Assembly: GCF_014358015.1 (NCBI RefSeq)
Contig: NZ_JACONV010000001.1
Location: forward strand, 744,001 to 808,000
Direction of reading: 5' to 3'
Source: Pseudomonas triticifolii
Lineage (GTDB): Bacteria > Pseudomonadota > Gammaproteobacteria > Pseudomonadales > Pseudomonadaceae
Length of the DNA stretch: 64,000 nucleotides
Made by a program: the position numbers and the translations under genes. The stretch's first letter is position 1. The number at the start of each line of letters is the position of its first letter. The notes beneath the pieces are model-generated. The model ran no database searches and was not told the origin of the DNA. It saw nothing but the letters and a program-made list of their open reading frames with translations. Positions 18,127 to 26,269 of this stretch are shown here, one piece after another.

Positions 18127-18615
18127 TCAGTGACCGCTGTGGTCGCCATGGCCACTGTGTTCATTGGTTGTCAGGGATCTGGCCACTGCCGTTACCTTGA
18201 TCGACTCCTTCACACCCTTGGCGTTTTCCACCGTCAGGGTCAACGGCACTTGATCGCCTTCTTTGACCTGCGCCGCGAGCCCCATGAACATGACGTGATA
18301 GCCGTTGGCGTCCAGCACCACTGACTTGCCCGCTGGCAGGTCGATCGAAGGCACTTGCTGCATGTTCATCACGTCGTTTTTCATGCTCATCTGATGGATC
18401 TGAACGGTTTTGGCGACCGGCGAAGCGACATCGACCAGCTTGCTGTCCTCGCTGCTGGTGATACGCATGAAGGCGCCGGTGGCAGGTTGTCCCGGCACGG
18501 TGGCGCGCACCCAGGCATCATCGACCTGCGTCTGGGCAAACGCCTGAGCGCTCAGGCCCAGCAACGAAACGGCCAACAGCATGGGTTTTACGGCGTTACG
18601 AATCAGCGTATTCAT
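18127..18615 (-). CDS. Periplasmic copper chaperone PCu(A)C
   Basis: 162 residues with a signal peptide (MNTLIRNAVKP, hydrophobic core, AFAQ). The copper-site motif H-x-M-x-M then about 20 residues later H-x-M is visible (VQIHQMSMKND ... YHVMFM), and the tail HSGHGDHSGH adds histidine ligands. It carries copper to cytochrome oxidase in the periplasm. Start chosen at 18615, where it overlaps the SCO stop by one base (TGATG) behind GGAAG. Confidence 0.9.
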   Translation of the reverse strand: MNTLIRNAVKPMLLAVSLLGLSAQAFAQTQVDDAWVRATVPGQPATGAFMRITSSEDSKLVDVASPVAKTVQIHQMSMKNDVMNMQQVPSIDLPAGKSVVLDANGYHVMFMGLAAQVKEGDQVPLTLTVENAKGVKESIKVTAVARSLTTNEHSGHGDHSGH

Positions 18616-19220
18616 CAACATACTTCCATCAAAGTGAGCAAATCTTCGGTGCATTGCTGGGCAGTCAGCTTGTGTGAAAGCCCCAGGCGCAGCACGCCAC
18701 GGGTGTCGTAGACATAACTGGTGGCCGTGTGGGAGATCGTATAGGTATCGCCGAGCGGGACCTTTTCGAAGAACACACCGAACTCTTTCGCCGTGGCAGC
18801 GGTTTCTTCAAGCGTGCCGGACAGCGCGACGAAGGTCGGATCGAAGGCTTTTACATACGCGTCGATAACCTCTGGCGTATCGCGCTCCGGGTCCAGGGTG
18901 ATGAACACCACCTGAAAGGTCTTGCCATCCTCGCCCATCAGCTTTCTGATTTGCGCCGCACGGGCCAGCGCTGTGGGGCAAACAGCCGGGCATTGGGTGA
19001 AGCCGAAAAAGACCATCGGCATCAGGCCGCGAAAGCTCGACAGTGTCTTGACCTCGCCCTTCGAGTCCTTGAGCCTGAAATTGCGGCCGACGATTTCGTT
19101 GCTCATGTCCTTGCCATGCTTGAATGGCAGAGCATTGGAGTTGCCACAACCGGCCAGCAGGCCAAGGCTGAGCAGCGAGAGGCCCGAGACCACTTCGCGG
19201 CGGGTGAAATTCTGCATCAT
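18615..19220 (-). CDS. SCO1/SenC family copper-binding thioredoxin-fold protein
   Basis: 201 residues. Twin-arginine-like start (TRREVVSG) followed by a lipobox LLAGC. The redox/copper motif CPAVCP sits in GFTQCPAVCPTAL, with the conserved downstream His in TISHTATSYVYD. SCO proteins help build the CuA centre of cytochrome c oxidase. Coupled to the PCu(A)C gene; upstream is a DUF2946 gene, giving a copper-handling set. Confidence 0.9.
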   Translation of the reverse strand: MMQNFTRREVVSGLSLLSLGLLAGCGNSNALPFKHGKDMSNEIVGRNFRLKDSKGEVKTLSSFRGLMPMVFFGFTQCPAVCPTALARAAQIRKLMGEDGKTFQVVFITLDPERDTPEVIDAYVKAFDPTFVALSGTLEETAATAKEFGVFFEKVPLGDTYTISHTATSYVYDTRGVLRLGLSHKLTAQQCTEDLLTLMEVC

Positions 19221-19343
19221 GTATTACGTCCTTTGAAGGATAAGGCGCGGCCGCCGGCATTAATCCAGCAACCGTTCCCGTAAACAGACAAGGCAGGCGT
19301 GCCGCTATGCCTTGTCACAACCGATGAGCATAGGCGCGCAGGC

Positions 19344-19724
19344 TCAAGGTGCCTGCGCGATGCAGCCGGGCGAGGCGTGACGAGGGGCCTGGCGAATCAA
19401 CCCTTGCGGGATGCGCAACCGGATATTGAGAATGCGCGACAGCCAGCCCAGACCGATGAAGAACAGCAGCGCAAGGGTCAGCTTGCCGGCAAAGGCGCAA
19501 TCGAAGGCGGCCAGTTGCATGACCTGTGCGTGGGTACTTTTGTCCATTGCAGGTGATGAAGCGCCGCCATCACCGCAGATGTCGTTTGCCGATGCCGATG
19601 CCGATGCCGACGAAAGCACCGACAGCATTTGTCCGTGGCCGAATCCACACGCCACGCCATTGAACAGGACGAAGCCGTACAGCATCCAGGCGATAAGCGA
19701 GCGGTGAGTTCGGACGAAATTCAT
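19344..19724 (-). CDS. DUF2946 family protein
   Basis: About 126 residues with an N-terminal hydrophobic segment (signal or anchor), a low-complexity SASASASAND stretch, a conserved central part with Cys, and a second hydrophobic segment. DUF2946 genes commonly precede copper genes, as here (SCO and PCu(A)C follow, 123 bases away). ATG at 19722-19724 is used; its ribosome-binding site is poor and a TTG at 19745 is the alternative. Confidence 0.75.
   Translation of the reverse strand: MNFVRTHRSLIAWMLYGFVLFNGVACGFGHGQMLSVLSSASASASANDICGDGGASSPAMDKSTHAQVMQLAAFDCAFAGKLTLALLFFIGLGWLSRILNIRLRIPQGLIRQAPRHASPGCIAQAP
19588..19611. repeat. Hexanucleotide tandem repeat, GCCGAT x4 (last unit GCCGAC)
   Basis: Four copies of a six-base unit inside the DUF2946 gene, encoding the alternating Ala/Ser run on the minus strand. 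Length change by whole units would keep frame. Confidence 0.8.
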
Positions 19725-19861
19725 GGTGGCGAATTTACCACTCAAGGCTGCTGGCGAACACCGCGAATGCTGTTACAAAAAACGTGCAGACGGGCGAGCC
19801 GCGCTGTCATGGGCTGCACAGCGGGTGCGACAAAACGGCGCAGGCCGCCTAACCGTTCAAT

Positions 19862-21499
19862 TCAGTTCTGCGCGTCTGGCGAGTGATCCGTCGCCGCTGC
19901 GTCCGCTGCAAGGTGTTGCGCCTGCGTCCACGCGGGCACCGTATCAGTGAAAACTTCAGAAGCCACGCAGACTCGATTACGCCCCTGCGACTTGGCGGCA
20001 TAGAGCGCGCGGTCGGCCAGCTGGATCAGCCCGCGCGGGTCCAGTTGCCGATCGGTGCCGAAAAATGTCGCCACCCCCAGGCTGACGGTCACGATCCCGA
20101 AAGGGCTCGCCGGGTGTTCGATTCGGCTGTCTTGCAGTTTTTCCAGAATGCCTTCAGCCACCCGACGGGCGCTGGCTTCATCGGTATTGGGCAGCACCAC
20201 AGCGATCTCCTCGCCACCATAGCGGGCGGCAATGTCGCCCGGACGACGAATGCACTGCTCGACGAGCCGGCTGATCGCAACCAGGCACTCATCCCCGGCC
20301 AAATGGCCAAAGTGGTCGTTGTAGCGCTTGAAATGGTCCGCGTCGAGCAGGATCAACGACAGCATGTTGCGCTCGCGTCGGGCACGTTTGAATTCGATCT
20401 CGATGAACTGATCGAAGCGCCTGCGGTTGGCAAGCCCGGTCAACTTGTCTTCGGATGCAATGAGTTGAAGATGCTGGTTGAGTTCGATCAGGGTCGCCTG
20501 GGAAACACGCAATTCGTCTTCAACACGAATGCGGCTGTGAATATGGACGATCAGGCGAACACCAAGACCGACTACCAGCACGAGCAGCACCAGCACCAGT
20601 AACAGCGACTGTTTGGCCTGCACCATCCAGGCGTGCATGGCCTCCTGCTGACCCAGCGCGACCACCGTCACCAGCGGGTAGGCATCGCTGCGCTGAAAAG
20701 CGTAGAAACGAGGCACCCCGTCCAGCCGGGAAACGAACTCGGTGGTTCCGGATCGCTGGTCAGGGTACAGGTTGAAGATAGGTGTCGAGGACAAGTCGCG
20801 GCCGACGTCTCCTTCGCGATAGGGATAGCGCACGTGCACCTGCCCTTTCGATGTGGTCAGGCTGATGACACCTGAGTCTCCAATCTGAATGTTGGAATAG
20901 AATTTAAGCAGATGATCGATACCGATAGTCGCGACGATCAGACCCGCGAAGCTTGAGTCCCGATTATCAATGCGCCGGCTGACCGAGATGACCCACTCGC
21001 CCGTCGCGCGACTGCGAATCGTAGGCCCGACGAAGGTGGCACGACTGGTGCTATCGGCGTGATGCTGGAAATATTCGCGCTGTGCGCTGTTGATACCAAT
21101 GGCGTTCCCATTGGTCGAAAAGATGCAGTTACCGTCGGCGTCATAAAGCGACACACTGCTGATCTGCGGTAGCGTTCCCATTGCACGTGCAATGACCGAC
21201 CTCAGGCGTTCGATCTGCGCAGGCCCCGTGCCGTCCTTTTCAACGCGCTCGGTCAAGCCGAGCAGCATGACCTCGCTCTGTTTGAAAATACCGTCGGTGT
21301 AGGTGCTTAGCGCGCTCGCCAGGTTTGCGCTGTTGGTCCGGATGTTTTCAAAGGTTTTCTGGCGCGCAGTCCAGGTTTGCCAGACCATGAGCAGCACAAC
21401 ACAGGTACAGGTTGTACAAATCAGCCATGAGGCAAGCCTGAGATCGCGTTTCAAAGCCTGCCTCCGTAACGAATGAGAGCTCGCGCAACGGATTCGCAC
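19862..21499 (-). CDS. Membrane-bound diguanylate cyclase with Cache-type sensor
   Basis: 545 residues. Helix at about 20-40, periplasmic double-Cache-like sensor to about 300, second helix near 305-325, short coil, then a GGDEF domain with LTGLANRR and active-site RYGGEEIAVVLP (GGEEI, an active variant). It would make c-di-GMP in response to an external ligand. No EAL domain. Start is GTG at 21497-21499; alternatives would break the first helix. Confidence 0.88.
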   Translation of the reverse strand: MRIRCASSHSLRRQALKRDLRLASWLICTTCTCVVLLMVWQTWTARQKTFENIRTNSANLASALSTYTDGIFKQSEVMLLGLTERVEKDGTGPAQIERLRSVIARAMGTLPQISSVSLYDADGNCIFSTNGNAIGINSAQREYFQHHADSTSRATFVGPTIRSRATGEWVISVSRRIDNRDSSFAGLIVATIGIDHLLKFYSNIQIGDSGVISLTTSKGQVHVRYPYREGDVGRDLSSTPIFNLYPDQRSGTTEFVSRLDGVPRFYAFQRSDAYPLVTVVALGQQEAMHAWMVQAKQSLLLVLVLLVLVVGLGVRLIVHIHSRIRVEDELRVSQATLIELNQHLQLIASEDKLTGLANRRRFDQFIEIEFKRARRERNMLSLILLDADHFKRYNDHFGHLAGDECLVAISRLVEQCIRRPGDIAARYGGEEIAVVLPNTDEASARRVAEGILEKLQDSRIEHPASPFGIVTVSLGVATFFGTDRQLDPRGLIQLADRALYAAKSQGRNRVCVASEVFTDTVPAWTQAQHLAADAAATDHSPDAQN

Positions 21500-21751
21500 G
21501 ATACCTGGGCATGAATGTTCAGATACATCGATATTCCTGTATCGGCATCAATGGTCGTGAGCTTCGACGCCCGACGCTGCACCTGGCGAATGACCAAGTC
21601 CAATCGAGCAGTCCAATCGAGCAGCAAACAGGGGGCAACATACGCACAAGTGCGCACATTGGATCACATGTTCAGGATTTTTTTTCGAAGGGCCGTGAGC
21701 GCGATGGCTCACGGCAATGGGGCGGGTATGTAGCGAGGGTGCTTGAACGGA

Positions 21752-22858
21752 TCAGGCTACTGCGGGGCTTTGCACAGCGGCGTGCGCGGAAGCGGCTTCC
21801 AGCTCACGAACCAAAGGCAGTACATGCTCGCCGAAATAGGCGACTTCTTCCTGGAAGTGCAGGAATGCGGACAACACCAGATCAACGCCGACGGCCTTGA
21901 GCTGCACGATGCGCTGGGCGATCTGCGCAGGCGTGCCGATCAGGTTGGTCTTGAAGCCATCGTTATATTGCACCAGGTCCTGAAAGGTGGACTTGGCCCA
22001 GTTGCCCTCGCCCTCCGGGCTCGCCTTGCCAGCCTGTTTCGCCGCATCACCAAAGGCATTGACCGCTTCCGGGTCGGCCTTGTCGACGATTTCGGCCAAC
22101 ACGGCGTGTGCCTCCTCCTCCGTGTCCCTGGCAATGATGAACGCGTTGACACCGATCTTCACCGAATGCCCGTTGGCGGCGGCCTTGGCACGGATGTCAT
22201 CGACCTGAGCCTTGATGCCTTCCACGGTATTGCCGTTGGTGAAATACCAGTCTGACACGCGGGCCGCCATGTCCCTTGCCGCTCTGGAACTGCCGCCCTG
22301 GAAGATTTCCGGGTGCGGACGCTGGATTGGCTTGGGCTTGAGGGTGTAGTCGTGAAACCGATAGAAATCGCCTTTGAACGTAAAATTATCTGTGGTCCAG
22401 ATACCTTTGAGCGCGCGGATGAACTCCTCCGAACGGCGATAACGCTCGTCGTGCTCAAGCCAGGGCTCACCGATGGCGGTGAACTCGCCCTTGAACCAGC
22501 CACTGACAATGTTGACTGCCACGCGTCCGGCAGTGAGCTGATCGATGGTCGCCAGTTGTTTGGCCGCCACGGAAGGCGTCCAGGGCCCTGGCAGAATCGC
22601 GGCGATGACTTTGAGCTTATCGGTGGCGGCCAGCAGCGCATGACTGAACGCGACTGACTCGTGCTGGTATTCGGCCCCGTAACCGGCCGTGAAGCGAATC
22701 TGCGTCAATGCGTATTCAAAGCCTGATTTCTCGGCAATCTGCGCCAGTTTTCTGTTGTAGTCGATGGTCCAGCTGGTGCGCTGTTCGATCGTGCTCACCA
22801 CCAGGCCACCGCTGACGTTGGGTACCCAGTACGCAAATTTGATAGGGGTTTGACTCAT
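21752..22858 (-). CDS. sfnG: FMNH2-dependent dimethylsulfone monooxygenase SfnG
   Basis: 368 residues of the luciferase-like flavin monooxygenase fold with SfnG signatures: FAYWVPNVSGGLVVS at the start, LPGPWTPSVAAKQLATID, VNIVSGWFKGEF, and FQGGSSRAARDMAA. It converts dimethylsulfone to methanesulfinate for sulfur supply. GGAGGAG precedes the ATG. A sigma-54 promoter lies 70-85 bases upstream. The usual flavin-reductase partner SfnF and activator SfnR are not adjacent. Confidence 0.92.
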   Translation of the reverse strand: MSQTPIKFAYWVPNVSGGLVVSTIEQRTSWTIDYNRKLAQIAEKSGFEYALTQIRFTAGYGAEYQHESVAFSHALLAATDKLKVIAAILPGPWTPSVAAKQLATIDQLTAGRVAVNIVSGWFKGEFTAIGEPWLEHDERYRRSEEFIRALKGIWTTDNFTFKGDFYRFHDYTLKPKPIQRPHPEIFQGGSSRAARDMAARVSDWYFTNGNTVEGIKAQVDDIRAKAAANGHSVKIGVNAFIIARDTEEEAHAVLAEIVDKADPEAVNAFGDAAKQAGKASPEGEGNWAKSTFQDLVQYNDGFKTNLIGTPAQIAQRIVQLKAVGVDLVLSAFLHFQEEVAYFGEHVLPLVRELEAASAHAAVQSPAVA

Positions 22859-22925
22859 ATCGTTACTCCTCCGGCTTCAGGGTCCCGAGCGCAAGAATCG
22901 AGCGGGCTTGATGCACAGTGACGGA

Positions 22926-22941
22926 GCAGCAACCGTGCCAG
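22926..22941 (-). promoter_or_regulatory. sfnG: Sigma-54 promoter of sfnG
   Basis: On the minus strand the sequence reads TGGCACGGTTGCTGC, with the invariant GG (22939-22938) and GC (22927-22926) separated by exactly ten bases. It fits known sigma-54 dependence of sfn genes. Transcription would start near 22914. Confidence 0.65.
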
Positions 22942-23127
22942 CCTGTTATTTCATTAAATATCAATAAGTTAATCAGCCTGGGTGAGACGAGTCGCTGTCG
23001 ACGGACCGCCAAGGTGTCGAACCGGTGTTGTGCAGGAAACAGTGCGTGTTCTTGTGGGAGCCTGCCACCTGCAACACAATGCGGCGCCTTCACTCACGAA
23101 GGTCCCGCATGCACAAGGCATCTGTCG

Positions 23128-23568
23128 ATGTTCGAACTCTCAAGCTACTTCGGTCTGTTCATGGCGGCATTGGGTGCAGCGACGCTGCTGCCCATGCAAT
23201 CGGAAACCGTGCTGGCCGCAATGCTGATCAGCAAAGCCTATCCGGCCGCGGTACTGCTGTGGGTCGCAACAGTCGGCAACGTACTGGGCTCTGTCCTCAA
23301 CTGGCTCCTCGGCCGCTCCATCCTGCGCTTTCGCCACAAACGCTGGTTTCCGGCCAGCGAAGCGCAGCTGGAAAAAGCTCAGGGCTTTTACCTGAAGTAC
23401 GGCTACTGGTCGCTGCTGCTGAGCTGGATACCCATCATCGGTGATCCGCTGACAGTGATCGCAGGCGCCCTGCGAGAACCGCTTTGGCGCTTTGTGCTGA
23501 TCGTCACGCTGGCCAAGGGCTTGCGCTATGTGGTGGTCGCTGCGCTGGTGACTCAGGCATTTGCCTGA
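23128..23568 (+). CDS. YqaA family membrane protein
   Basis: 146 residues with four or five hydrophobic segments. Patterns ATLLPMQSE, GNVLGSVLNWLLGR and WIPIIGDPLTVIAGALR match the YqaA branch of the DedA/SNARE-associated family of inner-membrane proteins. ATG at 23128 is used; the frame continues upstream without a better start. Function uncertain (lipid or ion handling in relatives). Confidence 0.82.
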   Translation: MFELSSYFGLFMAALGAATLLPMQSETVLAAMLISKAYPAAVLLWVATVGNVLGSVLNWLLGRSILRFRHKRWFPASEAQLEKAQGFYLKYGYWSLLLSWIPIIGDPLTVIAGALREPLWRFVLIVTLAKGLRYVVVAALVTQAFA

Positions 23569-23786
23569 TGTCAAGAAAGACATCGGCATAATCACGCCAA
23601 TACATCGGCAGAAAAACAATTCTGCCCACTAAAAAACGCGTGTTGACGACAGACGGCGAGCATGGATTACCACCCGTCAGGAACCCGCTGCAAACCCGAC
23701 AGAAGGCATGGTCACGGGCTATCCAAGCGGCGTGCATCGACGTACGTTTGGATCCAATGAAGCCTTGTTCATCTGCAGGAGCACCG

Positions 23787-24140
23787 ATGAAATTTCATGC
23801 CTGGTTTTTGTTGTTCATGATCCCCGCCGTGTCCGCACACGCCGATGGTAAACACGGTGCCGATGGTAAACATATTGTGGTTCCACACGACCCCACCGGG
23901 CAGCACGAGCTTGTGGAGAAGAGCGGCGCTCCGACAAATCGGGTAGTGGTGACCCGCCGCGAGAGCCTGTTGGGCGTGATCTACTCCAAACGCGTCTATA
24001 ACTGCACCAACCATACGGTCAACCTGGTGGGCACCGGCGCAACGCTGGAGATCATGGGAAGCGCTAACGCCGTCAGCGGCATGGGCCCGGTGATTCGCGA
24101 CTCTACCTCCGAATACATTCAGACCGAAGCCTGCAGTTAA
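23787..24140 (+). CDS. Small secreted protein, unidentified
   Basis: 117 residues with a clear signal peptide (MKFHAWFLLFMIPAVSAHA). The mature N-terminus has a duplicated ADGKHGADGKH encoded by a 14-base direct repeat (23841-23854, 23859-23872); two cysteines (NCTN and EACS) could pair. GCAGGAGC lies upstream of the ATG; another in-frame ATG is ten codons earlier. No family recognised; periplasmic by its signal. Confidence 0.65.
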   Translation: MKFHAWFLLFMIPAVSAHADGKHGADGKHIVVPHDPTGQHELVEKSGAPTNRVVVTRRESLLGVIYSKRVYNCTNHTVNLVGTGATLEIMGSANAVSGMGPVIRDSTSEYIQTEACS

Positions 24141-24377
24141 GCGGCTCCCCCCTCATCAGTCAGTGGCGGACTCGTCCATGAAGGGGCGGTACATTCAGGC
24201 AAAGTGATTTGTCCGAAAGTCAGTCTTCGTGAACACGTCCACTCAGGTTGAAAACCCATCTCTGCTGAGCGTCATACCCACCTTCGACAGAACAATCCAA
24301 CGCAGCGCTTCACAGGAAGCGCTGCGTAGCTGTCTGCGCGTCTGATCGACAAAAAACACTTGCACCGCGAATATTAC

Positions 24378-24406
24378 GGTATACCATCAGACAGACAATA
24401 ATTGTC
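24378..24406. promoter_or_regulatory. Two palindromes upstream of the flavin reductase gene
   Basis: GGTATACC (24378-24385) and GACAATAATTGTC (24394-24406) are adjacent perfect palindromes 30-58 bases before the start codon. The first resembles operators of GntR/FCD regulators. No such regulator is encoded nearby, so the factor is unknown. Confidence 0.4.
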
Positions 24407-24435
24407 GCTGTCGGCACACCGAGCAGAGGTAGCAA

Positions 24436-24921
24436 ATGATCGACGCAACTGACTACAAGAACGTCATGGGCTCCTTTCCATCGGGTGTCACCGTTATCAC
24501 CACGCTGGATGAGAATGGCGAAGTTGTCGGCCTGACTGCCAGCGCGTTCAGCTCCCTGTCCATGGACCCGCCGCTGGTCCTGTTCTGCCCCAACTACAGC
24601 TCCGACTCGTACGCCACGCTGATCAAAAGCAAACGCTTCGCCATTCACCTGCTCTCCGGCGGCCAGCAGGAAGAAGCCTACGCGTTCGCCCGCAAAGGCA
24701 AGCTCAAGGCGCAAGGCATCGAGTGGACATTGAGCGAGTTGGGCAATCCCCTGCTGAACAACGCCACGGCAATCATCGAGTGCGAATTGTGGCGCGAGTA
24801 CGAGGGCGGTGATCACGCGATCATGGTCGGCGCGATCAAGAACCTGATTCAGCCCCAAGAGCCCGTCGACCCGATGGTGTACTGCCGAGGCAAGATGAGC
24901 ACCCTGCCCGCTCTCATCTGA
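24436..24921 (+). CDS. Flavin reductase family protein
   Basis: 161 residues of the HpaC/flavin-reductase-like split-barrel: FPSGVTVITT, GLTASAFSSLSMDPPLVLFC, FAIHLLSGGQQE and the EGGDHAIMVGAI His region. It supplies reduced FMN or FAD to a monooxygenase. The next gene is a luciferase-like monooxygenase 78 bases away, so the two probably form one two-component enzyme. Confidence 0.9.
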   Translation: MIDATDYKNVMGSFPSGVTVITTLDENGEVVGLTASAFSSLSMDPPLVLFCPNYSSDSYATLIKSKRFAIHLLSGGQQEEAYAFARKGKLKAQGIEWTLSELGNPLLNNATAIIECELWREYEGGDHAIMVGAIKNLIQPQEPVDPMVYCRGKMSTLPALI

Positions 24922-24999
24922 CGTGCACTGGTTCTTCCCACACATTTGAAAATACGGGTGCTGCCACCTACGCACCCTGGTCCGATCGAGGTAAGCGTC

Positions 25000-26037
25000 A
25001 TGAAATTTTCGCTGTTCGTGCACATGGAACGCTGGGACGAAACTGTCAGTCACCGCCAGCTCTTCGAAGACCTGACCGAACTGACGCTGATGGCCGAAAA
25101 AGGCGGTTTCAGCACAGTCTGGATCGGCGAGCATCACGCGATGGAATACACCATCTCGCCAAGCCCCATGCCATTGCTGGCGTATCTGGCGGCCAGAACC
25201 GACACCATTCACTTGGGCGCAGGCACCATCATCGCGCCGTTCTGGCATCCCCTGCGGGTCGCTGGCGAATGTGCGTTGCTGGACGTCATCAGTAACGGGC
25301 GCATGGAAGTGGGCCTGGCACGCGGCGCCTATCAGGTCGAGTTCGACCGCATGGCAGGCGGCATGCCTGCGTCCGAAGGGGGCAAGGCGCTGCGGGAGAT
25401 GGTTCCGGTGGTGCGCGCGCTATGGCAAGGCGACTATGCCCACGACGGCGATATCTGGAAATTCCCCACGTCTACCTGTGTGCCCAAGCCCATCAACACC
25501 CCGCCGATGTGGATTGCCGCCCGCGACCCGGACTCACACAACTTCGCGGTGGCCAACGGCTGTAACGTGATGGTCACACCGCTGATGAAGGGCGACGAGG
25601 AAGTTGTGGACCTGAAGAACAAATTCGAGACCGCACTGGCCAACAACCCGGGCGTGCCGCGCCCGCAATTGATGGTACTGCGTCACACCCATGTCCATGC
25701 CGAGGATGATCCTGAAGGCTGGAAAGTCGGTGCCAGAGCCATCTCGAAGTTCTATCGCACCTTCGATGCCTGGTTTGGTAACAAGCAGACGCCGGTCAAC
25801 GGTTTCCTGGCGCCGAGCCCTGAAGAGAAGTTCGCCGAACGCCCGGAATTCACCCTCGACAGCCTGCACAAGACTGCGATGATCGGCACCCCGGAAGAGA
25901 TCATCCCGCGCATCAAGTATTACCAGGAACTGGGTGTCGACGAGTTCAGCTTCTGGTGCGACAACAGCCTGCCGCACGCCGAAAAGAAGAAGTCGCTGGA
26001 ACTGTTCATCAAGCACGTGGTGCCAGCGTTTCGGTAA
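25000..26037 (+). CDS. Luciferase-like (LLM class) flavin-dependent monooxygenase
   Basis: 345 residues, bacterial-luciferase TIM barrel: FSLFVHMERWDE, VWIGEHHAMEYTISPSP, HLGAGTIIAPFWHPLRVAGE, VGLARGAYQ, and C-terminal MIGTPEEIIPRIKYYQELG. ATG at 25000 with GAGGTAAGC upstream is preferred over a TTG at 24946. It needs FMNH2 from the preceding reductase. The substrate is unknown; position next to methylamine genes raises an N-alkylated amine as an idea, but the gene converges on amt and may be independent. Confidence 0.85.
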   Translation: MKFSLFVHMERWDETVSHRQLFEDLTELTLMAEKGGFSTVWIGEHHAMEYTISPSPMPLLAYLAARTDTIHLGAGTIIAPFWHPLRVAGECALLDVISNGRMEVGLARGAYQVEFDRMAGGMPASEGGKALREMVPVVRALWQGDYAHDGDIWKFPTSTCVPKPINTPPMWIAARDPDSHNFAVANGCNVMVTPLMKGDEEVVDLKNKFETALANNPGVPRPQLMVLRHTHVHAEDDPEGWKVGARAISKFYRTFDAWFGNKQTPVNGFLAPSPEEKFAERPEFTLDSLHKTAMIGTPEEIIPRIKYYQELGVDEFSFWCDNSLPHAEKKKSLELFIKHVVPAFR

Positions 26038-26220
26038 AGTCTCGCCGATACGGCGCTGTCTCGCAGCAGACACCGGACTGTTGACGAAGCGCTGAATCTG
26101 CTTCTGCCCGGAGGGCGTGGGAGCTCTCGAAGGTTACGACGGCAGCGATGGGCTGCGCAGCAGCCCTTTGAATGCATCTGACGCACCACTTGCGCAGGTT
26201 TTGCTGCCGGTTCCCGGCAG

Positions 26221-26243
26221 ATCGCCGGCAAGCCACCTCCCAC
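26221..26243 (-). repeat. REP element (single)
   Basis: The complement reads GTGGGAGGTGGCTTGCCGGC and two more bases of the REP core. A weak partner (GTGGGAGCTCTCGAAGG) lies at 26118-26134. Between the monooxygenase and amt genes, where REP elements usually sit. Confidence 0.65.
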
Positions 26244-26269
26244 AGTCCGGTGCTTGCTGCGTGACAGCG

